Positions 49,001 to 57,667 of a DNA stretch of 64,000 nt are shown here, piece by piece (position 1 is the first letter of the stretch; the number at the start of each line of letters is the position of its first letter). Origin of the DNA: JAUSIK01 sp964547875 (GTDB lineage Archaea > Nanobdellota > Nanobdellia > Pacearchaeales > GW2011-AR1). The position numbers and the translations under genes are program-made. The stretch lies in the NCBI GenBank assembly GCA_964547875.1, contig CAZJPE010000003.1:46306-110305 (forward strand), given 5' to 3'. The notes below the pieces were generated by a model. The model had not been told where the DNA came from. It ran no database searches and saw nothing but the letters and a program-made list of their open reading frames with translations.

Positions 49001-49186
49001 ATGGGAAGGATAAAATCCATTATGGTAAAGAGGGCTGCAAGGCAGTTGCTTGAAGGCGAGCATAGCTTTAGGGCTGATTTTGAATACAACAAAAAGCTTT
49101 TAAATAATACAATGCCTTCTAAGCCAATACGGAATAAAATTGCTGGCTATATGGCTAGATTGTTAAAGACTCAAAAGAAGATTTAG
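49001..49186 (+). CDS. rps17e: Ribosomal protein S17e
   Basis: 61 residues, MGRIKSIMVKRAARQLLEGE, central DFEYNKKLL and the conserved ending RNKIAGYMARLLKTQKK. Small-subunit protein found in archaea and eukaryotes. TTTTATAAATACACG is about 25 bases upstream. alba follows 11 bases later. Confidence 0.92.
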   Translation: MGRIKSIMVKRAARQLLEGEHSFRADFEYNKKLLNNTMPSKPIRNKIAGYMARLLKTQKKI

Positions 49187-49197
49187 TAAACTAAACA

Positions 49198-49548
49198 ATG
49201 TTTAAGATGGATGACATGGAAGACACCTCTGATGTAAAAATTAGAGATAACGAAAATACTGCTGATTTAGAGTATAGTAATGGCAATGTGGTTTTTATTG
49301 GAAGCAAGCCGTTAGTTAACTATATTAAAAGTATTATAATGCATTTTAATAAGAGAAATATGCTGGAAGTTGTTATAAAGTCGAGAGGTAAATTTATCTC
49401 TAAAGCAGTTGATGCTGCAGAGGTTTCTAAAAGAGTGCTTGAGAAGAAGGGTGTTAAAGTGAAGAATATTGCAATATCCAGCGATTCTTTTGAAAAAGAG
49501 GGAAAGCGAACAAATATTTCTACAATGGATATCGTACTTGGGATTTAA
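49198..49548 (+). CDS. alba: Chromatin protein Alba
   Basis: 116 residues with NVVFIGSKPLVNYIKSIIMH, SRGKFISKAVDAAEVSKRVL and the C-terminal strand TMDIVLGI. The Lys in SKP (the acetylated DNA-contact position in Alba) is present. Alba dimers bind DNA and RNA. An acidic 25-residue N-terminal extension (MFKMDDMEDTSDVK) is unusual. Confidence 0.93.
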   Translation: MFKMDDMEDTSDVKIRDNENTADLEYSNGNVVFIGSKPLVNYIKSIIMHFNKRNMLEVVIKSRGKFISKAVDAAEVSKRVLEKKGVKVKNIAISSDSFEKEGKRTNISTMDIVLGI

Positions 49549-49554
49549 CCTTCT

Positions 49555-49782
49555 TTATTTTTTCAAAATTTTATCTAATTTTTTTTCTATGTTATCTAGG
49601 CGCTCTTCTATTTTATAGAGCTGTTTTCTTCTTATTCTGTTGTTTATTAGGATTATTACTTGGAAGATTAGCCAGAGGATTATTACTAATCCAACTGCTT
49701 GAATCCATTTGCCTATTGTGCCTAATTGCGCTATTAACTCCGTGAGCGCGTCTGGTGCGAGAGCAGGTATTTCTTCTACCAT
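49555..49782 (-). CDS. Small membrane protein with coiled-coil tail
   Basis: 75 residues. One hydrophobic helix (about 25-47) and then a basic coiled coil (LYKIEERLDNIEKKLDKILK). No family assigned; convergent with alba. Confidence 0.6.
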   Translation of the reverse strand: MVEEIPALAPDALTELIAQLGTIGKWIQAVGLVIILWLIFQVIILINNRIRRKQLYKIEERLDNIEKKLDKILKK

Positions 49783-49895
49783 GATTTAGTTAGGATTGCG
49801 AGATTTAAAAGTATTTGCAGTACAACCCTTTTGTTTTATCCAGAAATAATGTTACCTCGTCAAAAAAGATAAGCTCTGCTAAATCGGCAGACTTT

Positions 49896-50045
49896 ATGAA
49901 AAAGTTAAACAAGCGTAAAATACGCTGGATTGTAAAAGAATTTGAAAAGAGGGACATGGGAGTTTACACAATAGATAAGCAGCAGAATATAACACACAAT
50001 ATACAAGAAGAGTTTATAAGAAATATAAAGGAATATTTAGAATGA
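49896..50045 (+). pseudogene. N-terminal fragment of a DDE transposase/integrase
   Basis: MKKLNKRKIRWIVKEFEKRD and following MGVYTIDKQQNIT resemble the HTH start of IS481-like archaeal transposases. The frame ends after about 49 residues with no catalytic domain; the next 145 bases hold no recognisable continuation. An in-frame TTG start at 49815 is possible but adds junk. A remnant of an insertion. Confidence 0.5.
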
Positions 50046-50189
50046 GCTACAGTTACCACTAAATAACTGCTGCGATTCATCTCATAGCTAAAGCAATGAG
50101 ATTTCTTGTGGAGACTTTAAAACACTGAAGCTAAATCAGCCTTAGACAAATCATATAAAATCTATAGAGAGCCCATAGTTTCGCCATAC

Positions 50190-52544
50190 CTAACAAGCTA
50201 CAGGAGGCCCATCATTGAGATAATCCTCTCCAGGAAGTCTTCTTTGCTTCTGACAGCTACATGAAGGAGGAGTTACTATTTTTAGTCTGTTGCTCTCAAT
50301 AGAGCCCTTCGGGCGATACTTAGGCCATGCAGGATTATCTCTAAATTTTAATTGATTTTGGCTACAAACCCATCGATATTGATATCCTTTCTCATATCCC
50401 TCTTTGTCATCCTCTCTTGCTTGAGAATCTTCAATAATAGAGATAAGATTAAGATTTCCTGCATGTTGATTATTATCTACAGATGCTCTTCCAGGAGGAG
50501 GATCGGTAGCATCGGTAACGTAAGTAAAAAATCTGTATCTAGGATTATCATACCAAATAATCTTAGGTGGTTTTTTCTTGCATAGCCCATTTTTATTCAT
50601 AATCCCCACGGGAATATATTTAAGAATATCGCTCTTTTCTACATAATCATCCGGACACCAGTCAAATGTCCGACCAAAGCTCCCATCAGTGAAACAATAA
50701 GTATCTCTCTCTGCAATTTCGTCAGGATTTAGTTTGGTCTCAAATTCTCTTAAACCTCGAAATTGTTTTAAATTTTTATCTAGCACTATCTCTTCATTAG
50801 TAAGTTTTGGTAATTGGCTCAAACTCTTTTTGAAAATATCAGATTTAGGTGACATTAAATGGCTTCGTTCTTTAGGAGGAGTTTCACCCATCTTATCCGA
50901 AGTAAATCTGGTAATAGCATCTAAACCACTGACTTCAGTAACTATTTGGACATATTGTGCATGTAAACAATTTTCATGTTTGCTTATCGGTTCTAAATTC
51001 GCTATAACAAAAAAGCCAAATGCGCTTAGATAGATAAATTCCTTCTTCCAAAAAAATTCATTTTTAGGATATCCCTCATAGTGTCCCAAGGGAATATTAT
51101 TATTAGGTACGATAAAGGGGGCAGTTTCTCCGAATTTGTCTGTTTTGAGCTTTTGCATCGCTTCAGTAAGAACAAGATCGTTAAATTTAAAATCTTCCCG
51201 TATTCCATCAACATCACGCGCATAGTATTCAGGATCACTTATAACTCTAACAGAATCAACAAAACACGGGGTTTTCTTTGGAGTCGGCTCATTAGCGAGA
51301 TGTTTTATAGTATTTTCTTGCTTTTTCTCTGCTTTTGTAGGATTTATAGGAGGCTCTTGAGGCTCAATATCAACATCTATAGGAGGCTCTTGAGGTTCAC
51401 CAAGCCAGCATGAAAAATCATATTTCACCGCTGGATGTACGTGATCACTATCTAAATTATTGCAAAGCGCAACTGCCTCTGGACTTGAACCTACCTCGTT
51501 CCATGCTCTAGGAATCTGCGGGCCTCCCCACTCTAATCTTGAATCAAATCCAGCGATAACATCAAATGGTTTAATTTGGCCACAGCTTGGCCTTTGAGCA
51601 TTTTCACCACAAATTGTCTCCATAGTTCCATCCTCTTTCATCATCACTTCTGTACAAGACCTTACACATGCATAATGAGTTCCGTGAGAATTTGCAAATT
51701 GGTCAGTAAAAATATGCGCTGCATCAAATTTCGGAGATGCAGGGTTACCAGGTACGAGAGGTAATGAGAGAATATCATCATCAGTACTCTTGCAGCAAAC
51801 ATCAATATCTCTGCGGCAAAGCGGTTCTGAAGGAATCTCTAATTTCTTAGTTTCAAATTCTAATTGAGCAGTTCCTGTATTGCCTTTTGCATCTGTACAC
51901 TCAGCTTCTAAATCATAAGCATGCTCTATTTCTTCAATAATAACTCCGTCATTATCTCCGATACTAAATTCTAGAGGAAAATTACTAAAGCCAATCCCTT
52001 CAGGCCAGTTTGCAGAAAAAGTAGTTCCTATAAGAGCTCCATTCTCATACACGTCAATTTTACATTTTACAATGTCTCCTGTAGTTCGAATATTCTCACT
52101 TGTTGGTATTCCAGGATCATTAGTTAAATCAAAAAGTTCTGCTCCTATTAGTAATTCATGAATAATTTCATCGCCGTGTAAAGATAATGCAATATCAGGC
52201 AGCTCATCAGTTCCCTGAAAGTAGATTACTTCACCATCAAGGCTCTTAGGAGCGTCTCCTTTTTGAAATAAATAATCTAAAAGATAAGGAAGATCATTAT
52301 TATTTATGAAACCATCACCATTCACATCCCCTCTCTCTAAGCAATGAGGGCCTGCTTCCCCAAGAAAAAGAAATCCAAGAAGAGGATACGCATCTTCAAT
52401 ATTTAAGACGCCATTATTATCTGCATCTCCAATAATGCCTGGATCTTTGCATGAATCTAGGGCTGAAACTAAAGGAATAAGCGCTTCTATTCCAACAATA
52501 ACTGTGACTATTGCTAGCACTAAAAACTTCATCTCTTTTCTCAC
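50190..52544 (-). CDS. Secreted protein with EF-hand/dockerin-like repeats
   Basis: 784 residues. Signal peptide (FLVLAIVTVIVGIEALIPLV about 7-27). Residues about 35-95 carry two calcium-loop repeats, GDADNNGVLNIEDAYPLLGF and GDVNGDGFINNNDLPYLLDY, in dockerin type I spacing. The rest is Cys- and Pro-rich (CCKSTDDD, a PQEPPIDVDIEPQEPPINP linker, RRDIDVCC) with no enzyme motif. Dockerin repeats normally sit at a C terminus and bind cohesins; an N-terminal position and no cohesin nearby are unusual. Composition is more GC-rich than neighbours in places. Confidence 0.7.
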   Translation of the reverse strand: MRKEMKFLVLAIVTVIVGIEALIPLVSALDSCKDPGIIGDADNNGVLNIEDAYPLLGFLFLGEAGPHCLERGDVNGDGFINNNDLPYLLDYLFQKGDAPKSLDGEVIYFQGTDELPDIALSLHGDEIIHELLIGAELFDLTNDPGIPTSENIRTTGDIVKCKIDVYENGALIGTTFSANWPEGIGFSNFPLEFSIGDNDGVIIEEIEHAYDLEAECTDAKGNTGTAQLEFETKKLEIPSEPLCRRDIDVCCKSTDDDILSLPLVPGNPASPKFDAAHIFTDQFANSHGTHYACVRSCTEVMMKEDGTMETICGENAQRPSCGQIKPFDVIAGFDSRLEWGGPQIPRAWNEVGSSPEAVALCNNLDSDHVHPAVKYDFSCWLGEPQEPPIDVDIEPQEPPINPTKAEKKQENTIKHLANEPTPKKTPCFVDSVRVISDPEYYARDVDGIREDFKFNDLVLTEAMQKLKTDKFGETAPFIVPNNNIPLGHYEGYPKNEFFWKKEFIYLSAFGFFVIANLEPISKHENCLHAQYVQIVTEVSGLDAITRFTSDKMGETPPKERSHLMSPKSDIFKKSLSQLPKLTNEEIVLDKNLKQFRGLREFETKLNPDEIAERDTYCFTDGSFGRTFDWCPDDYVEKSDILKYIPVGIMNKNGLCKKKPPKIIWYDNPRYRFFTYVTDATDPPPGRASVDNNQHAGNLNLISIIEDSQAREDDKEGYEKGYQYRWVCSQNQLKFRDNPAWPKYRPKGSIESNRLKIVTPPSCSCQKQRRLPGEDYLNDGPPVAC

Positions 52545-52771
52545 ATTCTTTCTATGAAGAGTTAATATTTAAAGATTGGCAAGAAATCAGCTTTGCGTGA
52601 GATTAGCCATGTTCCCTATAAAAATTAACTTCTTATAATAGTTAAATAATAAAGACCGACTCAAATTATCAAGAGCACTTTAATAGTGAGCAATACGAGT
52701 ACAAATCCTTTAATTCATTCAACTTTTTTGGAAAGTTGAAGATTTAAAAACTATTTGAATTAGATAGTTTT

Positions 52772-52843
52772 GGCTGTGTAGCTCAGTGGCGGAGCGCTTG
52801 TCTCATAAGCAGGAGGTCGGGGGTTCAATTCCCCTCACAGCCA
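52772..52843 (+). tRNA. tRNA-Met(CAT), elongator or Ile2-type
   Basis: Acceptor GGCTGTG/CACAGCC, A73; D arm GCTC/GAGC; anticodon stem CTTGT/GCAGG around CTCATAA with CAT; T arm GGGGG/TTCAATT/CCCCT. The anticodon stem lacks the three G-C pairs of initiators, so this is elongator Met or an Ile2 tRNA with modified C34. The region 52545-52771 before it shows only A/T-rich promoter-like DNA. Confidence 0.9.
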
Positions 52844-52912
52844 TTTTATATTATTATAAGCAGCATACCTGCGATTATTATTAATGTTGCCGTAGATTAG
52901 CTAGATTTCCTT

Positions 52913-53266
52913 TTAGGCTATTGTTCTTAAATTATCATTTTCTTTTCTTGGAATGACATGAACGTGCGCGTGCATGATGACTTGGCCTGCTGGAGAGAGA
53001 TTGTTCACGATTATATTAAAACCATCGCCTTTCTTTTTTTCTATTAAATCTAAGGAAACTTTTTTTATTAATTCAAGCATTTCTTTTGCCATAGTATTTG
53101 GAATGTCAAGAATAGTTACGCAATGCTTTTTTGGAATTATTAGCGTATGGCCTTCTGCTTTCGGATTTGCATCTAAGATTGCTATGAAATTATTTGTTTC
53201 TGCTATGAATTCTGCTGCAATCTCTTTTTTTACAATTTTGCAGAATATGCAGTTTTTATCTTTCAT
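52913..53266 (-). CDS. HIT family nucleotide hydrolase
   Basis: 117 residues. CIFCKIVKKEIAAEFIAE at the start and the histidine triad HAHVHVIPR near the end, with C-x-x-C zinc ligands in the first motif. Hint-like enzymes hydrolyse nucleoside phosphoramidates. It is 4 bases downstream of the MinD-like gene. Confidence 0.93.
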   Translation of the reverse strand: MKDKNCIFCKIVKKEIAAEFIAETNNFIAILDANPKAEGHTLIIPKKHCVTILDIPNTMAKEMLELIKKVSLDLIEKKKGDGFNIIVNNLSPAGQVIMHAHVHVIPRKENDNLRTIA

Positions 53267-53270
53267 TTTA

Positions 53271-54077
53271 TTATTGAGAAAACAAGCTATTATAAAAATT
53301 TTCTTTCAATAATTGGCGATTTACAGCCTCTTTTTTAATTTTCGGAAAGAGCCATTGCATGAATGATCTTTTTTCTTTTTGTCCTGTTAATGCCCTGCTT
53401 AAATTATTTATCTCTCTCGACAGATTTGATTTTTTATTGAATAAAGGCGCGGGAATACGGACAAAGGCAGAGCGATAAGCATTTTTGTCGTAATGAATTT
53501 TTGCAACGACTGGGATTTCCAAAGCCTCTTCTATGTCTTTTAGCGTGAATTCATAATTAGAATCATGAATTTTATTTATAACTATGCCAGAAATTGTTTT
53601 ACCGCATTGCTGTGCGAATTTTGCCGCCTTTATAGAGCATGATAAGGTTGAATAATCAGGCGTTGTTACAATAAATAAATTATCTGAAGCAAAGATTGTT
53701 GACAATATTTCTATATTCAAACTTGGAGAAGAATCTAGGATTACGAAATCGTAATTTTCTTTTATTTCTCTTATCTCTTTTTTTAGTTTTAATGGATTAA
53801 AATCGTAATCTGCTATGTAACTGCCTGGAATTACGTCAACGTTAAAACGAGAATGAATTGTATCATTTATTTTTATTTTTTTGGCTAGTACTTCGTGGAT
53901 TGTGTACGCTGGCTCTACGATATCCATGTGAAGGCCTAAATTTGGAGCAGAGAAATTTCCGTCTATCAGCAGGACTTTTTTTCCAAAGTTATTTGCCAAA
54001 TCAGATGCGAGAGAGGCAGATATTGTTGTCTTGCCCACGCCTCCTTTTATTGATATAATGCCTATTGTTTTTGACAT
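53271..54077 (-). CDS. MinD/ParA family ATPase
   Basis: 268 residues. The deviant Walker A SIKGGVGKTT (9-18, Lys at 11 and 16), DGNFSAPNLG and VILDSSPSLN motifs fit MinD/ParA. The C-terminal segment (SFMQWLFPKIKKEAVNRQLL) is basic and amphipathic, so it may bind membrane. Archaeal MinD homologues position chemosensory arrays or archaella, or act in Fe-S assembly; the role here is open. Confidence 0.9.
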   Translation of the reverse strand: MSKTIGIISIKGGVGKTTISASLASDLANNFGKKVLLIDGNFSAPNLGLHMDIVEPAYTIHEVLAKKIKINDTIHSRFNVDVIPGSYIADYDFNPLKLKKEIREIKENYDFVILDSSPSLNIEILSTIFASDNLFIVTTPDYSTLSCSIKAAKFAQQCGKTISGIVINKIHDSNYEFTLKDIEEALEIPVVAKIHYDKNAYRSAFVRIPAPLFNKKSNLSREINNLSRALTGQKEKRSFMQWLFPKIKKEAVNRQLLKENFYNSLFSQ

Positions 54078-54170
54078 AGCTTGATATTTCGCCTCTTAAG
54101 ACACAAAGGCTGATATTCAACCTCCTTTAAGAACTAGGAAAATAGGGTTTATATTATTTTCTCCTGTCCT

Positions 54171-54212
54171 GGGGAACCAAGGTTCCCCTTTGGAAAACCC
54201 CTCCTTTTAAGA
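54171..54212 (-). repeat. tRNA-linked repeat downstream of tRNA-Ala
   Basis: Palindrome GGGGAACCAAGGTTCCCC (54171-54188) followed by TTTGGAAAACCCCTCCTTTT and AAGA up to the tRNA 3' end. Same arrangement as at 10719-10797. A weaker CCTCCTTTAAGA lies at 54121. Confidence 0.6.
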
Positions 54213-54284
54213 TGGACTCGCCGGGAATCGAACCCGGATCTCTACATTGCGAATGTAGCGTCTTAACCATTGGACTACAAGCCC
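54213..54284 (-). tRNA. tRNA-Ala(CGC)
   Basis: Acceptor GGGCTTG/CGAGTCC with G3-U70, the alanine identity pair, and A73. Anticodon stem CTACA/TGTAG around TTCGCAA; T arm CCGGG/TTCGATT/CCCGG. The 3' 25 bases are identical to those of the next tRNA-Ala. Confidence 0.93.
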
Positions 54285-54859
54285 TTACTAAATTTTCGTT
54301 GCGGTGAGCGAAATGGACTCGCCGGGAATCGAACCCGGATCTTATCCATGCCATGGATACAGTCTGCCTTTAGCCTACGAGCCCTTAATATACGAATGAT
54401 ATTAATTTTTAGTTCTTTTTTATAGTCTTCATAACTTTTAAAATTCTTTAAAAGGAAATATTCTTCAATTTTTATTCTATACGCAATTGCAGGGATAAAG
54501 ACTAATAATGTTATTAATAGCGATAAGGTATTTGATAATGCTAATGAAAATCCGATTAGTTCAAGCAATAAACCTGTATATGAAGGATTCCTAATATATT
54601 TATAAGGACCTGTTTGAATGATTTTTCGGCTTTTTTGCTTTTCTATCATGGGAACAAAATATTTGCCAAGAGTTTTTATTGAAAATGGCATAAAGATTCC
54701 TGCTATAATCAAGAAGAACGATGCTTTATCTTCTTTTTTTGATTTGTATTTTATTAATATTCTTAATTCAATTATTAGAATTGTTATAAATAAAATAGAG
54801 AAGATTGTTGCTATGATTTCATTTGGGAAATTTTCTAGAGGGAATAGTGTAAATGGCAT
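54275..54859 (-). CDS. Isoprenylcysteine methyltransferase-like membrane protein, end fused into tRNA genes
   Basis: Four to five membrane helices and the ICMT/PEMT motif GPYKYIRNPSYTGLLLELIG, then EEYFLLKNFKSYEDYKKEL, which normally is near the C terminus. After about residue 160 the frame enters tRNA-Ala(GGC), passes through it and stops in the second tRNA-Ala. The natural protein probably ended near 54390. Family members methylate lipid or protein tails at membranes. It is 1 base from the DUF2905 gene. Confidence 0.75.
   Translation of the reverse strand: MPFTLFPLENFPNEIIATIFSILFITILIIELRILIKYKSKKEDKASFFLIIAGIFMPFSIKTLGKYFVPMIEKQKSRKIIQTGPYKYIRNPSYTGLLLELIGFSLALSNTLSLLITLLVFIPAIAYRIKIEEYFLLKNFKSYEDYKKELKINIIRILRARRLKADCIHGMDKIRVRFPASPFRSPQRKFSKGL
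54314..54384 (-). tRNA. tRNA-Ala(GGC)
   Basis: Acceptor GGGCTCG/CGAGTCC with G3-U70; anticodon stem TATCC/GGATA around ATGGCAT (anticodon GGC); T arm same as the neighbour. The D stem has a mismatch. It overlaps the 3' end of the methyltransferase-like frame, which reads straight through it. Confidence 0.85.
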
Positions 54860-54860
54860 T

Positions 54861-55100
54861 TTATTTTATCAATAAAGACATTATTATTAATGTAATTGTT
54901 AATATAATGCTTATTATTATTGAGGTTGCGAATGGGAAATAAATGATTGTATTCTTAGTTTTGTAAATTATATCTCCAGGGAGTTTTCCTAAATTGAACA
55001 TTTTTTCTCCAAAGTGCAATATAATTCCTGCTAGTATAATTATAATGCCTATTGAGATTAAAGCAATGCTAAGACTAGTCATGTTTATTTTATCATTCAT
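54861..55100 (-). CDS. DUF2905-like small membrane protein
   Basis: 79 residues, two membrane helices around HFGEKMFNLGKLPGDIIYKT, the conserved GKLPGDI loop of DUF2905. Function unknown. Tightly packed between the ZIP and methyltransferase genes in one operon. Confidence 0.85.
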   Translation of the reverse strand: MNDKINMTSLSIALISIGIIIILAGIILHFGEKMFNLGKLPGDIIYKTKNTIIYFPFATSIIISIILTITLIIMSLLIK

Positions 55101-55116
55101 AGATTTTAATATTTAT

Positions 55117-55869
55117 TCATTCTAAGAGTAAAAGAAAGGTCATAATTAGCATGCCTAGTATTAACGAGACTAATTGCAATAGCGATTTTTTAACATTTGT
55201 CTCTTTGTGCAATTCTGGAATTAAATCAGAGCCGGCGATATAGATAAAACTGCCTATGGCTAGTGATATCAGGAATAATTCTATGTTTGGTATGAATTTT
55301 TCTAGGATAAAAGCTGTGAGCGCTCCTATTAAGGCTGTTATGGCGGTAAGGAAATTTAAGGCAAGCGCCTTGCTTTTAGAGAATCCTCCATGAAGCAATA
55401 TACCCAAGTCTCCTATCTCCTGTGGAATTTCGTGCAGGACAACAGCAATTGTTGTCGCAATGCCTAATGTCATTGATGAAATATAGCTTCCAGCTATTAT
55501 TACGCCGTCAATAAAATTATGAAGAGCATCTCCGATTAAATTTGTATAGGCAAATGGATGAACATGATTCTTTTCCGTAATATTGCGATGGCAATGCTGC
55601 CAGTGAATAAATTTTTCTAGAATGAAAAAGATTCCTATTCCTGATAGTATGTATAAAGAAGTTATTAATGAGAAATCAGTCTTTTCTATTAGTTGGGGGA
55701 TTAGATGAATAAAGGCATCGCCTAGAAGAGCTCCTGCTGCGAAACTTACTAGATAAATTAAGATTTTATTTAAATTTTTTATTTTTATTAAAAGCGCGAA
55801 CATGCCAATAAATGAAATAAGACTTACTAAGATTACGCTTAATATTGTGTAAAGAAATATAGAGGGCAT
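55117..55869 (-). CDS. ZIP family metal transporter
   Basis: 250 residues, eight membrane helices, with HNFIDGVIIAGSY and HEIPQEIGDLGIL, the metal-binding helices IV and V of ZIP proteins, and a His-rich loop HWQHCHRN. Probably takes up zinc or a similar divalent metal. The next gene upstream ends 1 base away. Confidence 0.94.
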   Translation of the reverse strand: MPSIFLYTILSVILVSLISFIGMFALLIKIKNLNKILIYLVSFAAGALLGDAFIHLIPQLIEKTDFSLITSLYILSGIGIFFILEKFIHWQHCHRNITEKNHVHPFAYTNLIGDALHNFIDGVIIAGSYISSMTLGIATTIAVVLHEIPQEIGDLGILLHGGFSKSKALALNFLTAITALIGALTAFILEKFIPNIELFLISLAIGSFIYIAGSDLIPELHKETNVKKSLLQLVSLILGMLIMTFLLLLE

Positions 55870-55870
55870 T

Positions 55871-56116
55871 TTATTTTTTTATCAGGCCCTTTGAATTATA
55901 AACTTTTATTACTATCAGATAAATTAGAGAGCCAATCCAGTGAGAGAAGACGATAATTAGAATCCAGACTACTTTTTCAATGTCATTCTTAAATTTTCTT
56001 TTTGCGCAGTCAATGAGCATCCAAATCCAGAATGTTAGAATAGCGATGCCTACGATAAGCCATGCGCCTGCAAAGGCCGCCGCAAACGGCCAAAAGAAGA
56101 TGTTTTCAAATCCCAT
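55871..56116 (-). CDS. PLDc_N-like small membrane protein
   Basis: 81 residues. Two helices around FWIWMLIDCAKRKFKNDIEK, then VVWILIIVFSHWIGSLIYLI, matching the phospholipase D nuclease N-terminal (PLDc_N) family, here stand-alone. Function unknown; same operon as ZIP. Confidence 0.8.
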   Translation of the reverse strand: MGFENIFFWPFAAAFAGAWLIVGIAILTFWIWMLIDCAKRKFKNDIEKVVWILIIVFSHWIGSLIYLIVIKVYNSKGLIKK

Positions 56117-56220
56117 TTTTTTCTTAAGAAAAGAGCGTTTATAAAATATTTGATTTTATCTTTTATGAAAGCAAAGAGAATTATGTTTTTATATGAAGGC
56201 GGATCTATCAGTATAATTTT

Positions 56221-56367
56221 TTAGAATAATCTGTGATTCTTTATGCGAGACAAGAGAATAGCAAGCATGATAAATAGAACTAAATCTCTTAATTCTGGAG
56301 TTAAGATGACGAATACAATAGCTCCTATTATCCATAGAATAATTCCAAGCCAATTATCTTTTTTCAT
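56221..56367 (-). CDS. Small two-helix membrane protein, 48 aa
   Basis: ATG at 56367, MKKDNWLGIILWIIGAIVFV, then a second helix and basic end. It is preceded by AAAGAGGTAAAAA as a ribosome site. Same strand as its neighbours. No family assigned. Confidence 0.5.
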   Translation of the reverse strand: MKKDNWLGIILWIIGAIVFVILTPELRDLVLFIMLAILLSRIKNHRLF

Positions 56368-56379
56368 TTTTTACCTCTT

Positions 56380-56790
56380 TTACATGTAATTATAATAATA
56401 TTTATATTTTTTATACTTTATTAATCTTATTGTTGTTAGAATTGATAGATAAATTAAGAGTGCGATGAAAAATAAGATATGAAAAACGACATAACTAATG
56501 TTAATATTAACTAAAGGCAATTTTAGAAATCCTAGTAAATATAGATTAGATATTTCTCCTTCATTGTTTATTATTTCATAGATTTTGCCATACCATCTTT
56601 TTCTTGATACAGATACTGAAAGAGAAGTACTGACTTGCGCTATTTGCGTTGTCGGAGCAATAGTTGTTATTATTTGTTCTTGAATTATTTGATTTTGCGA
56701 AAGATGATAGGAGGCTAATGCATTAAATCCATTTATAATAACGACATAAATTAATAATAATAATCCCGCTATGATAAAATGTTTTTTCAT
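56380..56790 (-). CDS. Two-helix membrane protein with external loop
   Basis: 136 residues. Helices near 5-22 and 98-120 enclose a Thr/Ser/Gln-rich loop (TTIAPTTQIAQVSTSLSVSV). The C terminus is Lys/Tyr-rich (KYKKYKYYYNYM). It may be a minor surface protein. No family assigned. Confidence 0.5.
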   Translation of the reverse strand: MKKHFIIAGLLLLIYVVIINGFNALASYHLSQNQIIQEQIITTIAPTTQIAQVSTSLSVSVSRKRWYGKIYEIINNEGEISNLYLLGFLKLPLVNINISYVVFHILFFIALLIYLSILTTIRLIKYKKYKYYYNYM

Positions 56791-56932
56791 TTATCCTCTT
56801 AATTTTATTTTAATTAAATTATTAGGTTTTATAAATATTTATCTATTTTTATAATTTAAAAATAAAAATTGATAGAAAGATTTAAATACTTCTCTATTTT
56901 TGGAATTGCAATCATATCAAAAGAGGATGAAA

Positions 56933-57595
56933 ATGATTGATAAAAAATTATATTTAATGTTTGGCATTAATTTGTTTTTAGTTTTGTTTATTGCTATTTT
57001 AATTTTTTCTTTTACGCCAGCAGTTTCTGTTGCTCCTACTGAATCTGATGGAGGATTAAGATACGATGGAGTTGTTTGTGTTAAGGTTATTAGAGGAGAA
57101 GGTTCAAGATATGGCGAGGGAGTAGAAGATGTCGGATGTACGCATAATAATATAACATTTATAGGATTGAATTTAACACGAGATTTTTTAACTGCTTTTA
57201 GGACTACAACAAGCACTGGTAATTTTACAACAATATCCTTATGTAATGCAACAGGCGGGGGATGTTCTGCTTTTGCAAATCAGGGGAATGCTGGGCAAGG
57301 ATGGAATAATGGCTCTGGCGCTCAAAAAGATGAATATGACGTTAATGGATTGTCAAGGCAAATTGGGACATTTACAATCCTTCCAAATAATAATGGAAAT
57401 GTCAGCATATTTACAACATTTACCTCTTCTGGAATTGCAGGATTGGAAGTAAATGCTTCAGCATTATTCAATCAGACAGCTATTGCTTCAGGATGGAATG
57501 GGACCATGTTAGCAGTTGATAGATTTACTCAAGTTACTTTAGATGGTTCGGCCGGGGACCAATTGACTGTCAATTGGACTTTAATGGTCTCTTAA
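56933..57595 (+). CDS. Secreted surface protein with many N-glycosylation sequons
   Basis: 220 residues from ATG at 56933, chosen for the AGAGG six bases upstream. Signal helix LFLVLFIAILIFSFTPAVSV then a Gly/Asn/Thr-rich beta domain with about eight N-x-S/T sites (NNITF, NLTRD, NFTTI, NATGG). First gene of the surface-protein region. Similar in style to the large protein at 59.9 kb. Confidence 0.65.
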   Translation: MIDKKLYLMFGINLFLVLFIAILIFSFTPAVSVAPTESDGGLRYDGVVCVKVIRGEGSRYGEGVEDVGCTHNNITFIGLNLTRDFLTAFRTTTSTGNFTTISLCNATGGGCSAFANQGNAGQGWNNGSGAQKDEYDVNGLSRQIGTFTILPNNNGNVSIFTTFTSSGIAGLEVNASALFNQTAIASGWNGTMLAVDRFTQVTLDGSAGDQLTVNWTLMVS

Positions 57596-57667
57596 GAGTA
57601 GTGATAAGATGTTTTTTCTTTAAAAAGTAATACAAAAGTATTTATTTTCTATTCTTTTAGAATTAAT

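Noticed and set aside
54154..54354. 66-codon minus-strand frame over tRNA-Ala genes and the repeat
   Set aside because: Entirely tRNA and repeat sequence.
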